Positions 1 through 7,590 of a DNA stretch of 64,000 nt are shown here, piece after piece (positions within the stretch are counted from its first letter, which is position 1; each line of letters opens with the position of its first letter). Under the pieces are notes generated by a model. The model was not told the DNA's origin. It worked only from the letters and a program-made list of their open reading frames with translations, and searched no databases. Origin of the DNA: Slackia piriformis YIT 12062 (lineage in GTDB: Bacteria; Actinomycetota; Coriobacteriia; Coriobacteriales; Eggerthellaceae); assembly GCF_000296445.1 (NCBI RefSeq), contig NZ_JH815199.1, forward strand, positions 1 through 64,000, in the 5' to 3' direction. The position numbers and the translations under genes are program-made.

Positions 1-82
<82 letters not shown>

Positions 83-399
83 AAAAGCGCCCCCGAGGGG
101 GCGTCGTGTTCTGTGAGATCGTCCCGGTCCGTTTATTGTCTATCCTTCATCGGAATCGACCCCCTCCGAGGAGGGGTGTATGGCTGTTCCTAATTCCTGT
201 TCCACAGTATCCGGTTTTCAAGGTCCCCGCCCTCCCTTCGGAGGGCTGCCGCGTCAAGCGGCGAGGTTGTATATTACGCGCCCCCCGCCCCCTGCGCAAG
301 GGCCGGTTTCGCTCTCCATATTTCCTCCATATACGGGGCGTGAACCGCGCAAGACGCATCCAATACACAAAGGGAACGTACTCTATATATAGAAAAGAA
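83..399 (-). other. rRNA operon leader and promoter region
   Basis: This is the 317-base gap between tRNA-Ser and the 16S 5' end. It contains a GC-rich inverted repeat just before the 16S start (gcgccccc/gggggcg, 87-103) that probably belongs to the RNase III processing stem of the rRNA precursor. The ORFs crossing it are arginine- and proline-rich and overlap RNA genes, so none is believed. I could not place a promoter with confidence; the AT-rich stretch near 380-395 is partly the T-tract of the tRNA-Ser terminator. Confidence 0.5.
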
Positions 400-422
400 A
401 ACCCGCCCATGAGGGGCGGGTT
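391..422 (-). terminator. Rho-independent terminator of tRNA-Ser
   Basis: A GC-rich hairpin (arms cccgccc/gggcggg) is followed on the minus strand by TTTTCTTTT, directly downstream of the tRNA-Ser gene. It separates the tRNA from the rRNA operon. Confidence 0.8.
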
Positions 423-429
423 GAGCATT

Positions 430-517
430 TGGCGGAGGAAGTAGGATTTGAACCCACGAGAGCTTTCGCCCTGCTTGTTTTCAAGACAAGTGCCTTCAAC
501 CACTCGGCCATTCCTCC
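430..517 (-). tRNA. tRNA-Ser (anticodon TGA)
   Basis: The minus strand has acceptor stem GGAGGAA/TTCCTCC, a D-arm, anticodon arm CTTGT-CTTGAAA-ACAAG (anticodon TGA), a long variable arm and TPsiC segment GGTTCAAATCC. Discriminator G73 and an encoded CCA end are present. At 88 nt including CCA it has the usual size of a class II serine tRNA. Confidence 0.95.
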
Positions 518-846
518 AAAGTGCTTGAAGCATACCACAAAGACCGCGAGCAGGCCTAGAAAGTGGTACGCCCCTTCGAAACTACACTGAAATAAGCGCT
601 TTCCTGAATGACAATAGACCCGGTAGCCAGCACACCGAACCTGTTGTATTAAACACCCCCCCCCGAACGACCCTCAAGAACACGTCGACACAAGGCGCTA
701 CACAAGGACGAGTACGAAGAAGCGACGGCCGAGTCAGCCGTCGCTTCTTTACGGGCGCACGTCAAAACGTGCTGATAACCAAGACGCCCCGCGTTGAAGG
801 GAAGGGATCGCAGGAGCGCTTGTTGCGAATAGTCTCTTGCAGAAGC
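518..846. other. Intergenic region, no gene seen
   Basis: These 329 bases lie between tRNA-Ser and the stop codon of the flavoprotein gene. The only structure seen is the hairpin at 717-750. No credible coding sequence or RNA was found. Confidence 0.6.
717..750. terminator. Terminator hairpin downstream of the flavoprotein gene
   Basis: An inverted repeat (arms aagaagcgacggc/gccgtcgcttctt) with terminal A and T runs on either side could work in both directions. It lies about 100 bases after the flavoprotein stop codon. Confidence 0.7.
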
Positions 847-2640
847 CTACTTGCCGGCTGCAGCGTTTTCGCCGGCAATCTTGCCGTACGTCACGCACAT
901 GGAAGAGCTGAGGCCCTTGAGGGAAATGGGATACTGCACGTTGAAGCGTCCGCCCTGGGGAGCGCCGCACACATACAGGCCCTTGATGATTTCGCGGTCG
1001 GTGTTGTAGACATGGCATTCCTCATCGGACTCAAGACCGCCCAGGTTGCCCAGGGTAAGTGCGCAACCGCACTCGGCCGCGTAGAACGGACCGTTTTCCA
1101 GGGCGAACAGACGCTGGGAGCTCTTGCCGAAGTCGGCATCTGCGCCCGCCTTCGCCAGCTCGTTATAACGCTCGATGGAAGCCTTGGCGGTTTCGACGTC
1201 CATGCCCTCGATCATACCGAGAAGCTCTTCGATGGTGTCAGCCTTCAGGCAACGGCCCTCTTCGACCGCGGTGTCGATGTCCGCAGCGGTGCGAACGTTG
1301 ATGCGTAGACCGGCGGCGGTGTATTCGGGCAGAGCCTCTTCGCGATAGATGCACGCAACGCCGTGAGCAGCGGGGAAATACTGCAGCTGTTCGGGCCAGG
1401 AAGCATCGAAGAACTGGTACGCCTTGCGCTGCGGTTGGAGCTCGACCTGGTTCTCGAGCTGCTGGCCAGCGATGTCTTCGTTCATGAAACGCTTGCCATG
1501 CAGGTTCAGCCACAAAAAGCCGTTATTGCCGATAACGCCGCGACCATCAGCGCCTGCGCCGCCGCCCATGTGGTGAATCATCGGCGCATGCCACTGCTCG
1601 ATGGCAGCACCGGCCCAAACGCCCATCTTGTGGCCGTCTCCGACGTTGGTGTAATTGCCGTCGGCGTCCATGTCCAAGCTGAGAATCTGGATGCCGTTCT
1701 CGACGCACTGGGGCGCATAGAACTTCATCATCTCTTCGTTGGCAAGATAGTCGCCGGTTGCCAGAATCACGCTTTTCGCATTGATCTTGATGTATTTATC
1801 GGAGCCCGCCGCCTGGGCGTAAATGCCCGCGACAGAACCAGAGTCATCGGTAATCAGCTTGACGCCCTTGGTGTTGTAGCGAACGTCAGCACCTGCATCG
1901 ATTGCGACCTGCAGATTGTCGGCCATGACGGTGGCAAGGCTGCTAAAGCCTACCGAGGTAGGATAGCAGGGCATTTCCTCTTTGGTGTAGTCGTACGATT
2001 CCAGCATAGGAACGAAGTACGGGTAGAGATAGTTCGCCTGGCTTTCTTCGGGAACTTCGGAGTAGCTTTCCTCGGTGATGTAGAGATTTGCGCTCGGCTC
2101 GATAAACCAGTCGAGAGCTGCGCCGGATTCGTCACACCAACGATTGATGATGCTGTAGTTGCTATGATGGCTGCACTCGGTCATATGCATGTTGGCAATC
2201 ATCTTCTTGTCGAGGAAGCCATCGCCGCGGCCCCATTTCTCCTGGGTAGCCCCGCCGAGAACGGCGAGGTCGCTTGCGACGCTATTGAGCTTGGGCGAAG
2301 CCTCGAGGCATACAAGCTTGGCACCCTGCTCTGCTGCAGCACGAGCGGCAGGAACGCCAGAGCAGCCAAGACCCACGACAACAACGTCAGCCTCAAGCTC
2401 TTCCTCAACATCGGCGTCGGCGATTTCAGGGGCTTCACCAAGCCAAGGCATTGCGCCCGTGCCGTCGTAGCCAACCGTGGCGGCAGACGTCGAAGAAGAT
2501 GCGGAGGTCTCTTCCTCCTTGGAAGACGATGCGCTGGGAGCGCATCCCGTCAATGCCGCGCCGCCCGCAAGCGCCGCGCCCGCAAGCGCCGCGCCGGACA
2601 AGAAATTACGACGGCTGATTCCCTTGGTTTCGTTCAACAT
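847..2640 (-). CDS. Tat-exported FAD-dependent fumarate-reductase-like flavoprotein
   Basis: A 597-residue protein of the FAD-dependent oxidoreductase 2 family (fumarate/urocanate reductase flavoproteins). The N-terminus has a Tat motif (SRRNFLSGAA), a hydrophobic stretch and a lipobox-like LTGC, so it is probably exported and anchored outside the membrane. After a Ser/Thr-rich linker comes the FAD Rossmann motif VVVVGLGCSGVPAARAAAEQ; the C-terminal GGLESDEECHVYN...GLYVCGAPQGGRFNVQYP block is typical of the family's second FAD site. The start was chosen at ATG 2640 because GAGGAGGGAATC precedes it and the signal peptide begins there; a longer upstream reading has no signal. It is divergent from the LuxR-type regulator at 3011, the usual Eggerthellaceae arrangement, which suggests induction by its substrate. 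The electron acceptor cannot be told from sequence. Confidence 0.92.
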   Translation of the reverse strand: MLNETKGISRRNFLSGAALAGAALAGGAALTGCAPSASSSKEEETSASSSTSAATVGYDGTGAMPWLGEAPEIADADVEEELEADVVVVGLGCSGVPAARAAAEQGAKLVCLEASPKLNSVASDLAVLGGATQEKWGRGDGFLDKKMIANMHMTECSHHSNYSIINRWCDESGAALDWFIEPSANLYITEESYSEVPEESQANYLYPYFVPMLESYDYTKEEMPCYPTSVGFSSLATVMADNLQVAIDAGADVRYNTKGVKLITDDSGSVAGIYAQAAGSDKYIKINAKSVILATGDYLANEEMMKFYAPQCVENGIQILSLDMDADGNYTNVGDGHKMGVWAGAAIEQWHAPMIHHMGGGAGADGRGVIGNNGFLWLNLHGKRFMNEDIAGQQLENQVELQPQRKAYQFFDASWPEQLQYFPAAHGVACIYREEALPEYTAAGLRINVRTAADIDTAVEEGRCLKADTIEELLGMIEGMDVETAKASIERYNELAKAGADADFGKSSQRLFALENGPFYAAECGCALTLGNLGGLESDEECHVYNTDREIIKGLYVCGAPQGGRFNVQYPISLKGLSSSMCVTYGKIAGENAAAGK

Positions 2641-3010
2641 GATTCCCTCCTCTTTCAACAACCGAACGATGCGCCAAAAAGCAAGACGACCTTGTTCGAC
2701 CGCGCTACACAAGACGCACGAATGTCACGCCGCCGGCCTGCGCTGGACGCATCGTTGCGGATATCCGATGAGGACATTGTGCCGTCGACAAGCAAAAAGC
2801 ACACCAACCGCAATGGTTGAATCCGAATCGTCGGACGAAAAGGCGGCGTATTCCTGGCGTGGGGCAAAGCCGCATCCGAAGCGCCTTGGTTGTAGAAAAA
2901 TCGGAAATGCCGAATTGCCTGACCACACGCATCAACCATGATGGTTGGATCTTCGGGGGGAAAGTGCTTGTTATGCGATAATACGGCGAACGAGTTCTGG
3001 AGGGGGACCA
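2641..3010. promoter_or_regulatory. Divergent promoter region with an extended -10 for the regulator
   Basis: These 370 bases separate the two divergent genes and must hold both promoters. Towards the regulator, TGCGATAAT (2974-2982) fits an extended -10 element, and a strong SD GGAGGGGG (2999-3006) follows. No clean -35 partner or operator palindrome was identified. Small ORFs crossing the gap overlap both strands and look like chance. Confidence 0.4.
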
Positions 3011-4453
3011 TTGATAGATTCGCACATACCGGGGCTGGCTCCTCGGCATATTCGCTTTGCCGTAGGCTACGCCTGCACATGCATCTGGGCCGTCGTCCTG
3101 CTCTCTTCGGCAGCGTTCAACGCGCCTCAAGCTCCTTACACCGTCGCAACATCCATGCTTCCAGGGCTTGTGGCATGTCTGAGCAGCATCTTCCTTTTCA
3201 AGAGATTCCCCTCCATTTCGGGACGAACTCCCTTCGTCATGCTGGCGGGAGCGCTTGTCTGCGCCGGCACGTTCATGTGCACGCATCCAGCACCCGCCCA
3301 TATTGCCGCCCTTCATGTCAGCGGGCTGATCCTGTCAGGTTTTTTCGCCATCACCCTCATCATGGCATGGTTCGATACGTTTGCGCGGCTGAACCCTCGC
3401 GCCATTATCGTACTGGCAGGATGCGCGGTAAGCATTGCGGCGTTCGCCTGCTGGGGTATTCTTTCGTGCCCGCGCGAGGTGGCGAGTCTCATTACCTCGG
3501 CCCTGCCTCTTCTCTCGGTCGCCCTTCTTCCGGGAAAGCCCGAAGGCGACCTTCAACAGAGCATGTCTGGACGCACCTTGCGCGAAGTGCTTTCCGCTGC
3601 CGTGCCGCTGAGAACGCTTCTCGGTCTTTCGATTACCTTCTTCATCGTGCGCTCCATAGCCGCGCTCGCGCCCGAATTCGAGAAATTCAGCGCGGCAGTC
3701 TCCCCCGTCTCATTGGTCGTCCCTCTTTGCATCACCGCGTTCTTCATTGGAAGCGCCCTTTTGGCAAAGCGTCATCTTGACCCGTCTATCCTTTATAAAA
3801 TTCTGCTTGCGGGATTTGCCGGCGTGGTTTTTCTGCTGGCATCGTCGGTGGGAATCACATCGTCACTTGTGTTCTACGCCATTATCGTTTGCGAAGTCAT
3901 GACGTGGACCATGCTTTCGCTCTGGGCGAAGAAGACGCCCGTCGTCCCCCATGTCGTTTTCGCCGTCGGCTGGGTTGCCGAATGCATGGGCAATGCTCTA
4001 GGGCAGATGGCTGCACCGCTTCTTGCTGCGCAGGGTAGCGCATTCTTTGCCCTTGCCATCGTCTTGATTATTCTGGGCGTCGGATTCGCTTTTAGCGAAG
4101 GGCAACTGGTCTTGGACGTAGACCTCGAAGAGAACGATACTCGCAGATTTTCCGCCGCAGAAGATTCCGAGAAGGACGACCCCGATGAGGTTACGACCGC
4201 AGACGAAACTCCGGAAGAGACAACGAACGGGTTCATGGGGCACTTCGCAGCGCAATACGACATCTCCCCGCGAGAGCAGGACGTACTTGCCCTTTGGATT
4301 GCCGGGCGCGGCATGCGCTACATTGAAAACGAGCTTTTCATCAGCGAATCTACGGTGAAGTCGCACCTGCGCAGCATCTACCGAAAATGCAACGTGCACA
4401 ACCGCGACGAAATCATCTCGCTGTATCAGACGAAATCCCAGGAAGCAGAGTAG
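3011..4453 (+). CDS. LuxR-family regulator with a polytopic membrane domain
   Basis: About 480 residues: ten to twelve hydrophobic segments from residue about 15 to 375, an acidic linker (EENDTRRFSAAEDSEKDDPD), then a C-terminal LuxR-type HTH (ISPREQDVLALWIAGRG...FISESTVKSHLRSIYRKC). This membrane-sensor/LuxR architecture is abundant in Eggerthellaceae beside flavoprotein reductase genes. The start is set at TTG 3011, which has GGAGGGGG seven bases from its core; the longer reading from ATG 2945 has no SD. It is divergent from the reductase gene, so it probably senses a ligand in or across the membrane and controls that gene. The ligand is unknown. Confidence 0.88.
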   Translation: MIDSHIPGLAPRHIRFAVGYACTCIWAVVLLSSAAFNAPQAPYTVATSMLPGLVACLSSIFLFKRFPSISGRTPFVMLAGALVCAGTFMCTHPAPAHIAALHVSGLILSGFFAITLIMAWFDTFARLNPRAIIVLAGCAVSIAAFACWGILSCPREVASLITSALPLLSVALLPGKPEGDLQQSMSGRTLREVLSAAVPLRTLLGLSITFFIVRSIAALAPEFEKFSAAVSPVSLVVPLCITAFFIGSALLAKRHLDPSILYKILLAGFAGVVFLLASSVGITSSLVFYAIIVCEVMTWTMLSLWAKKTPVVPHVVFAVGWVAECMGNALGQMAAPLLAAQGSAFFALAIVLIILGVGFAFSEGQLVLDVDLEENDTRRFSAAEDSEKDDPDEVTTADETPEETTNGFMGHFAAQYDISPREQDVLALWIAGRGMRYIENELFISESTVKSHLRSIYRKCNVHNRDEIISLYQTKSQEAE

Positions 4454-4621
4454 CAGTGTTTCCTCGGCCGGAGCGGAAACCCATACTGAAGCATCTGCTT
4501 GCGTGAGCCGGGTCGCTCGCGTGGACTGGCCTCGCCCGAGCCGACCGGTTGCGTGGGCCGGCCGGCCGAGCCCGCCGCCTGGCCATGCTATTTCGCGCTT
4601 TCGCGCGTCGAGGCCCATCCG

Positions 4622-4680
4622 TCCATGCTAAATCGTCCGTTCGTGCAGCCCAAGCGCACCTTTCGACGAAATAGCATGGA
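4622..4680 (+). repeat. 59-bp palindromic repeat, copy 1 (plus orientation)
   Basis: It begins TCCATGCTAAATCGTC and ends GACGAAATAGCATGGA, an imperfect palindrome. It matches copy 3 (16099-16157) over its full 59 bases with scattered substitutions, and copies 2 and 4 in inverted orientation. The sequence TTCGGCCC follows both copy 1 and copy 3. Confidence 0.85.
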
Positions 4681-4767
4681 TTCGGCCCGGAAAGTCGGCG
4701 CGCATTCACACGAGAGCTTGAGAAACCCCAGGTCGCAGGCTCGCTTCGCTCCTACACGCCTGTCGCG

Positions 4768-4826
4768 TCCGTACTATTTCGTCGATGCGTGCATTTCGCG
4801 TGCACAAACGCACGAAATAGCATGGA
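4768..4826 (-). repeat. 59-bp palindromic repeat, copy 2 (inverted orientation)
   Basis: Contains ctatttcgtcgatgcgtgca and ends aaatagcatgga. It is nearly identical to copy 4 (16255-16313). The reverse complement aligns with copy 1, and 87 bases separate them. Confidence 0.85.
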
Positions 4827-4859
4827 TTTCCACCCAACTTGGAAGTTGACGGAGCCCGC

Positions 4860-5440
4860 CTATTCGGCGCGTTCCTCCTGCAGTCGGGCGATGAACTCCT
4901 CTATCGCCCGATTGACAAGATGAGGCTTGTCCGTGTTCGAATTATGTCCTGCACCTGATATCCACTCGATAGGGAGCCCGGTCCGCTTGTGCCACTCGCG
5001 GTTGTATCGAACGCACGAGCCGGCGCGGTCCTTTTCGCCGCAGACCAGCAGCGCCGGACAAGTGATGGCATAGGGCAGGTCGGCCTCGATCGCTTCGGCC
5101 AGCATCTTGTATCCATGGCCGGCCAGTTTGGCATATCGCCCTTGGTCACCGTCGTAGGCCATCATCATGTCGCGCATCAGGCTCCTGCCGTAATCGGATG
5201 CGGCGACACCGTTCGTCCCGGTTTTCAGCAGCGATTTCCACGGATACCAACGGTAGATAGGCTCGACCGTCTTGAGAGCCCATATTTCCAGAGCCGTCAT
5301 GTACTCCCGTTGCAGAGGTGCCGAATCGATTGAGACGAATCCGCTCATTTCATCCGGAAATAGCTGGGCATAGACCTGGCCTACGTATCCGCCCATCGAC
5401 TGCCCGATGATAACGGGTTTGGCGAAATGAAGAGGCGGAG
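4860..5440 (-). pseudogene. Alpha/beta hydrolase, 5'-truncated remnant
   Basis: The readable part covers the C-terminal two-thirds of an alpha/beta-hydrolase: nucleophile elbow GQSMGGYVGQ, a strand ending SIDSAP, the acidic-residue region ALLVCGEKDRAG and catalytic-His motif SGAGHNSNTDKP. Upstream of HFAKPVIIGQSMGG the frame stays open to 5612, but the residues no longer look like this family: the first strands and the HG oxyanion motif are missing. The break is near 5440, next to decayed IS3-family sequence, so insertion or rearrangement probably removed the 5' end. An expressed truncated product cannot be excluded but would lack the oxyanion hole. Confidence 0.75.
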
Positions 5441-5849
5441 GACCTCCTGAACACGCAATTGCCTGTGAAGAAAAAGGCCCGAAAGCTCCTGATAGGCATG
5501 GAGACTCTTGTATTAGGGCATCTCGCAAGATTAAGCCGCTAGCGCAAAGACGCTGCAAACGTTGGAGGAACGATAGAAAGAGGAGCCAAAAGCATACACA
5601 CCTCAACCTCACTGACTCCTATATAAGTGCCACAAAACCCCTGCCACCGCAATCTGCAGCATCTGCGACGAATGCCGCCAAAGAAGCAAACTCTCGATTA
5701 TGACGAGAAAGAAACAATCTTAGCACCACACGTCGATTCAACGAATCAACCCGATGGCAAAGACCAGCTCAAGAAGATATATACCGATTTGAAGCTTAAT
5801 AACACCACCTCCAAACAAACCATTGAAGAGCCAAAAACCCCAGCGTCTC

Positions 5850-6676
5850 TAGTCTGAGCAACCCAAAGAAGACAGTGGCAATCGATGCCATGAAAAAATA
5901 GACCCAATGCCTCCGAGCTACACATCAGGCTCCGTATCACCCGAAACTCCTACCACCCTGCGCCTTGATTCCCCTGCAGATGCACGCCTTCGGATGCGCG
6001 GCATCTTCGAGCAGAGCAGCGTGGCCTTCGGGCCAGAGCCGATAGTCTTGGGCTGCCCATATATCAGAAAGAGTAATGAGAAAGCTCATGCGCGAAGAAA
6101 GCCCAATCGCCATCCGTAACAAAAGAAACGCGCCTACGACTCCTGCGGAGATAGGATCAGCGAACATCCTGACAGTGAAACTGAACGCGACCTCTATGCA
6201 GACAAGCCCAATAGACTATGGCCCACGGACATAACGCAGCTCACGTTGCTGGAATGCAAGTGCTCCCCTCAGCCATCATCGATTGCTCGACGGAGAGATA
6301 ATATCCTGTCGTCTGTTCGCGACCCCTAATGCGAACTCTGCCGGCCCAACGTTAGTCCGGGCTGCGGAGGCTATCACGGATTCGGGTGCCATCACTGTCG
6401 GCCCGACCGGATAAGGCCTTACGATAAACACGGCATCACTGGGTTCATGTCCAAGAAGGCGCGTTCGCTCGATAACGCTACCTGAAAGGTCTTCTTCGAT
6501 AGGCGGAAAACGAACTCTTCTACTATTGCTATCGCAATTGGACTAGTGCAACCTTCGAAGAATTCGGCAGCAGAATTGATTGATGTAACGATTCCCACAA
6601 TAGAGGACCGCAAAATGAAACACCCTGAACGGATAAGCACGATAGAGTACCGACCATCGCTAGATTATGCAGCTTA
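5850..6676 (+). pseudogene. Decayed IS3-family transposase OrfB (IS150-like)
   Basis: Plus-strand translation over several frames gives a recognisable but broken IS3 OrfB integrase. In order: KKTVAIDAMKK (5' region), VMRKLMREESP, a frameshift to ISEHPDSETERDLYADKPNR, then LWPTDITQLTL (WLTDIT catalytic-Asp motif), later FMSKKARSLDNAT (family SRKGCSPDNAACEGFF) interrupted by TGA, and the end ISTIEYRPSLDYAA (family LSPIEYRRSLGLAA). At least two frameshifts and internal stops make it non-functional. It abuts the truncated hydrolase. A possible OrfA remnant lies at 5640-5850 but is not convincing. This identification rests on motif memory, not on a search. Confidence 0.65.
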
Positions 6677-6790
6677 AGGCGCCCAGAAAATCGCTTGAAT
6701 CCTCGAGCAAAAAATCAGCAGTATTCCTCGTTGTCAATCTGTACGTATGGGCTCTTGACGGCAGACAGTCATACATCACTGCGCCTTGAG
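6677..6790. other. Intergenic region after the IS3 remnant
   Basis: No gene or structure was seen. The right terminal repeat of the decayed element should lie here but could not be defined. Confidence 0.4.
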
Positions 6791-7510
6791 CTATTTGGTA
6801 AAGTAGTTCAAGTAGTTTCTCATTTCACCTGTTCCAATCATTGCAAATAGCTCGACGCCGCCATATCCATTAATTATCGTTTCGACAGTCTTGCGGTCAC
6901 TTACACTCTCATTCGGACCGACAGGCATACCAAAATCCTCCGGCTCAATGTACATCCCTTTGTAGACTCTATTGCCGTAAGTCATTGTGTATGTCTTAGA
7001 AAATGAATCGTATGCCCAAGTGCCGGGATACCCTTTGCCTTGTAGATAGAAAATCGTAGAACCCGATTCGTTAACAACTACGTAACTATCTGCTTCTTCT
7101 AAAGGCGCGTTGACAATCGTGTAGCCACCATCAGTCGACTGTCTTATCAGTTTCCATTTTCCTATTGCCGGGCCTTTATCGGAAGCTGCCACGGAAGAAC
7201 TTTCTACCGATTCGCCAGATTGCTGCTCCTGTTGATTGCCGACCTGTTGAATCACGAGAGCGCCCGTAAAGACAATTGCCAGGACTAAGGCAATAACGCC
7301 AACAGATTTTTTGACGCAACTTGCATGATCGACGCTATTTCTCGATGATTCCCCACCTGAGTCGCTCTTGTTTTTGGATGAATGACCAATTTCCGGCAAT
7401 AATTCGCCGTCGGTGCTTATCATGCTTTTAAGCGGGCGGCCGCATTTGGGGCAGATTACGGTCTTGTCTGATACGTCTACTCCGCAATCAGAGCACTTTG
7501 TTAAAGTCAT
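6791..7510 (-). CDS. Zinc-ribbon single-pass membrane protein, unknown function
   Basis: 239 residues. The N-terminus has a zinc ribbon with two CxxC knuckles (CSDCG at about 6 and CPKCG at about 20), a polar linker, one transmembrane segment (about 69-88, VGVIALVLAIVFTGALVIQQ), a Gln/Ser-rich spacer and a beta-rich extracytoplasmic domain (about 115-239, IGKWKLIRQSTDGGYTIVN...). The zinc ribbon should be cytoplasmic and the C-terminal domain outside. It lies just downstream of the zinc-finger protein at 7591-9786 on the same strand, and both are AT-richer than flanking metabolic genes, suggesting a shared acquired origin. No function is proposed. Confidence 0.72.
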   Translation of the reverse strand: MTLTKCSDCGVDVSDKTVICPKCGRPLKSMISTDGELLPEIGHSSKNKSDSGGESSRNSVDHASCVKKSVGVIALVLAIVFTGALVIQQVGNQQEQQSGESVESSSVAASDKGPAIGKWKLIRQSTDGGYTIVNAPLEEADSYVVVNESGSTIFYLQGKGYPGTWAYDSFSKTYTMTYGNRVYKGMYIEPEDFGMPVGPNESVSDRKTVETIINGYGGVELFAMIGTGEMRNYLNYFTK

Positions 7511-7543
7511 TTGAACTCCTAGCCATGGTGTTCAAGTAATAAA

Positions 7544-7582
7544 TCTGCCAGGAAAAATGAGCTAATTGTTCCTGGCAGACGC
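7544..7582 (-). terminator. Hairpin between the two zinc-finger membrane genes
   Basis: Arms tctgccaggaa/ttcctggcaga, followed on the minus strand by ATTTATT. It probably ends or attenuates transcription from the 749-codon gene before the 239-residue gene. Confidence 0.6.
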
Positions 7583-7590
7583 GCAGTAAA

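Larger units (their letters stand above)
4454..4859. other. Intergenic region holding a palindromic repeat pair
   Basis: There is no gene in these 406 bases. They contain two 59-bp inverted-orientation repeats (listed separately), a half copy (ccatgctatttcg, 4583-4595) and GC-rich flanks. A homologous arrangement recurs at 16.1-16.3 kb. Confidence 0.75.

Noticed and set aside
147-533. ORFs across the rRNA leader and tRNA-Ser
   Set aside because: They overlap an RNA gene and a terminator and are rich in Arg/Gly, as expected of chance frames.
5937-6167. Small minus-strand ORF in the IS3 remnant
   Set aside because: The plus strand explains the interval better as decayed transposase.
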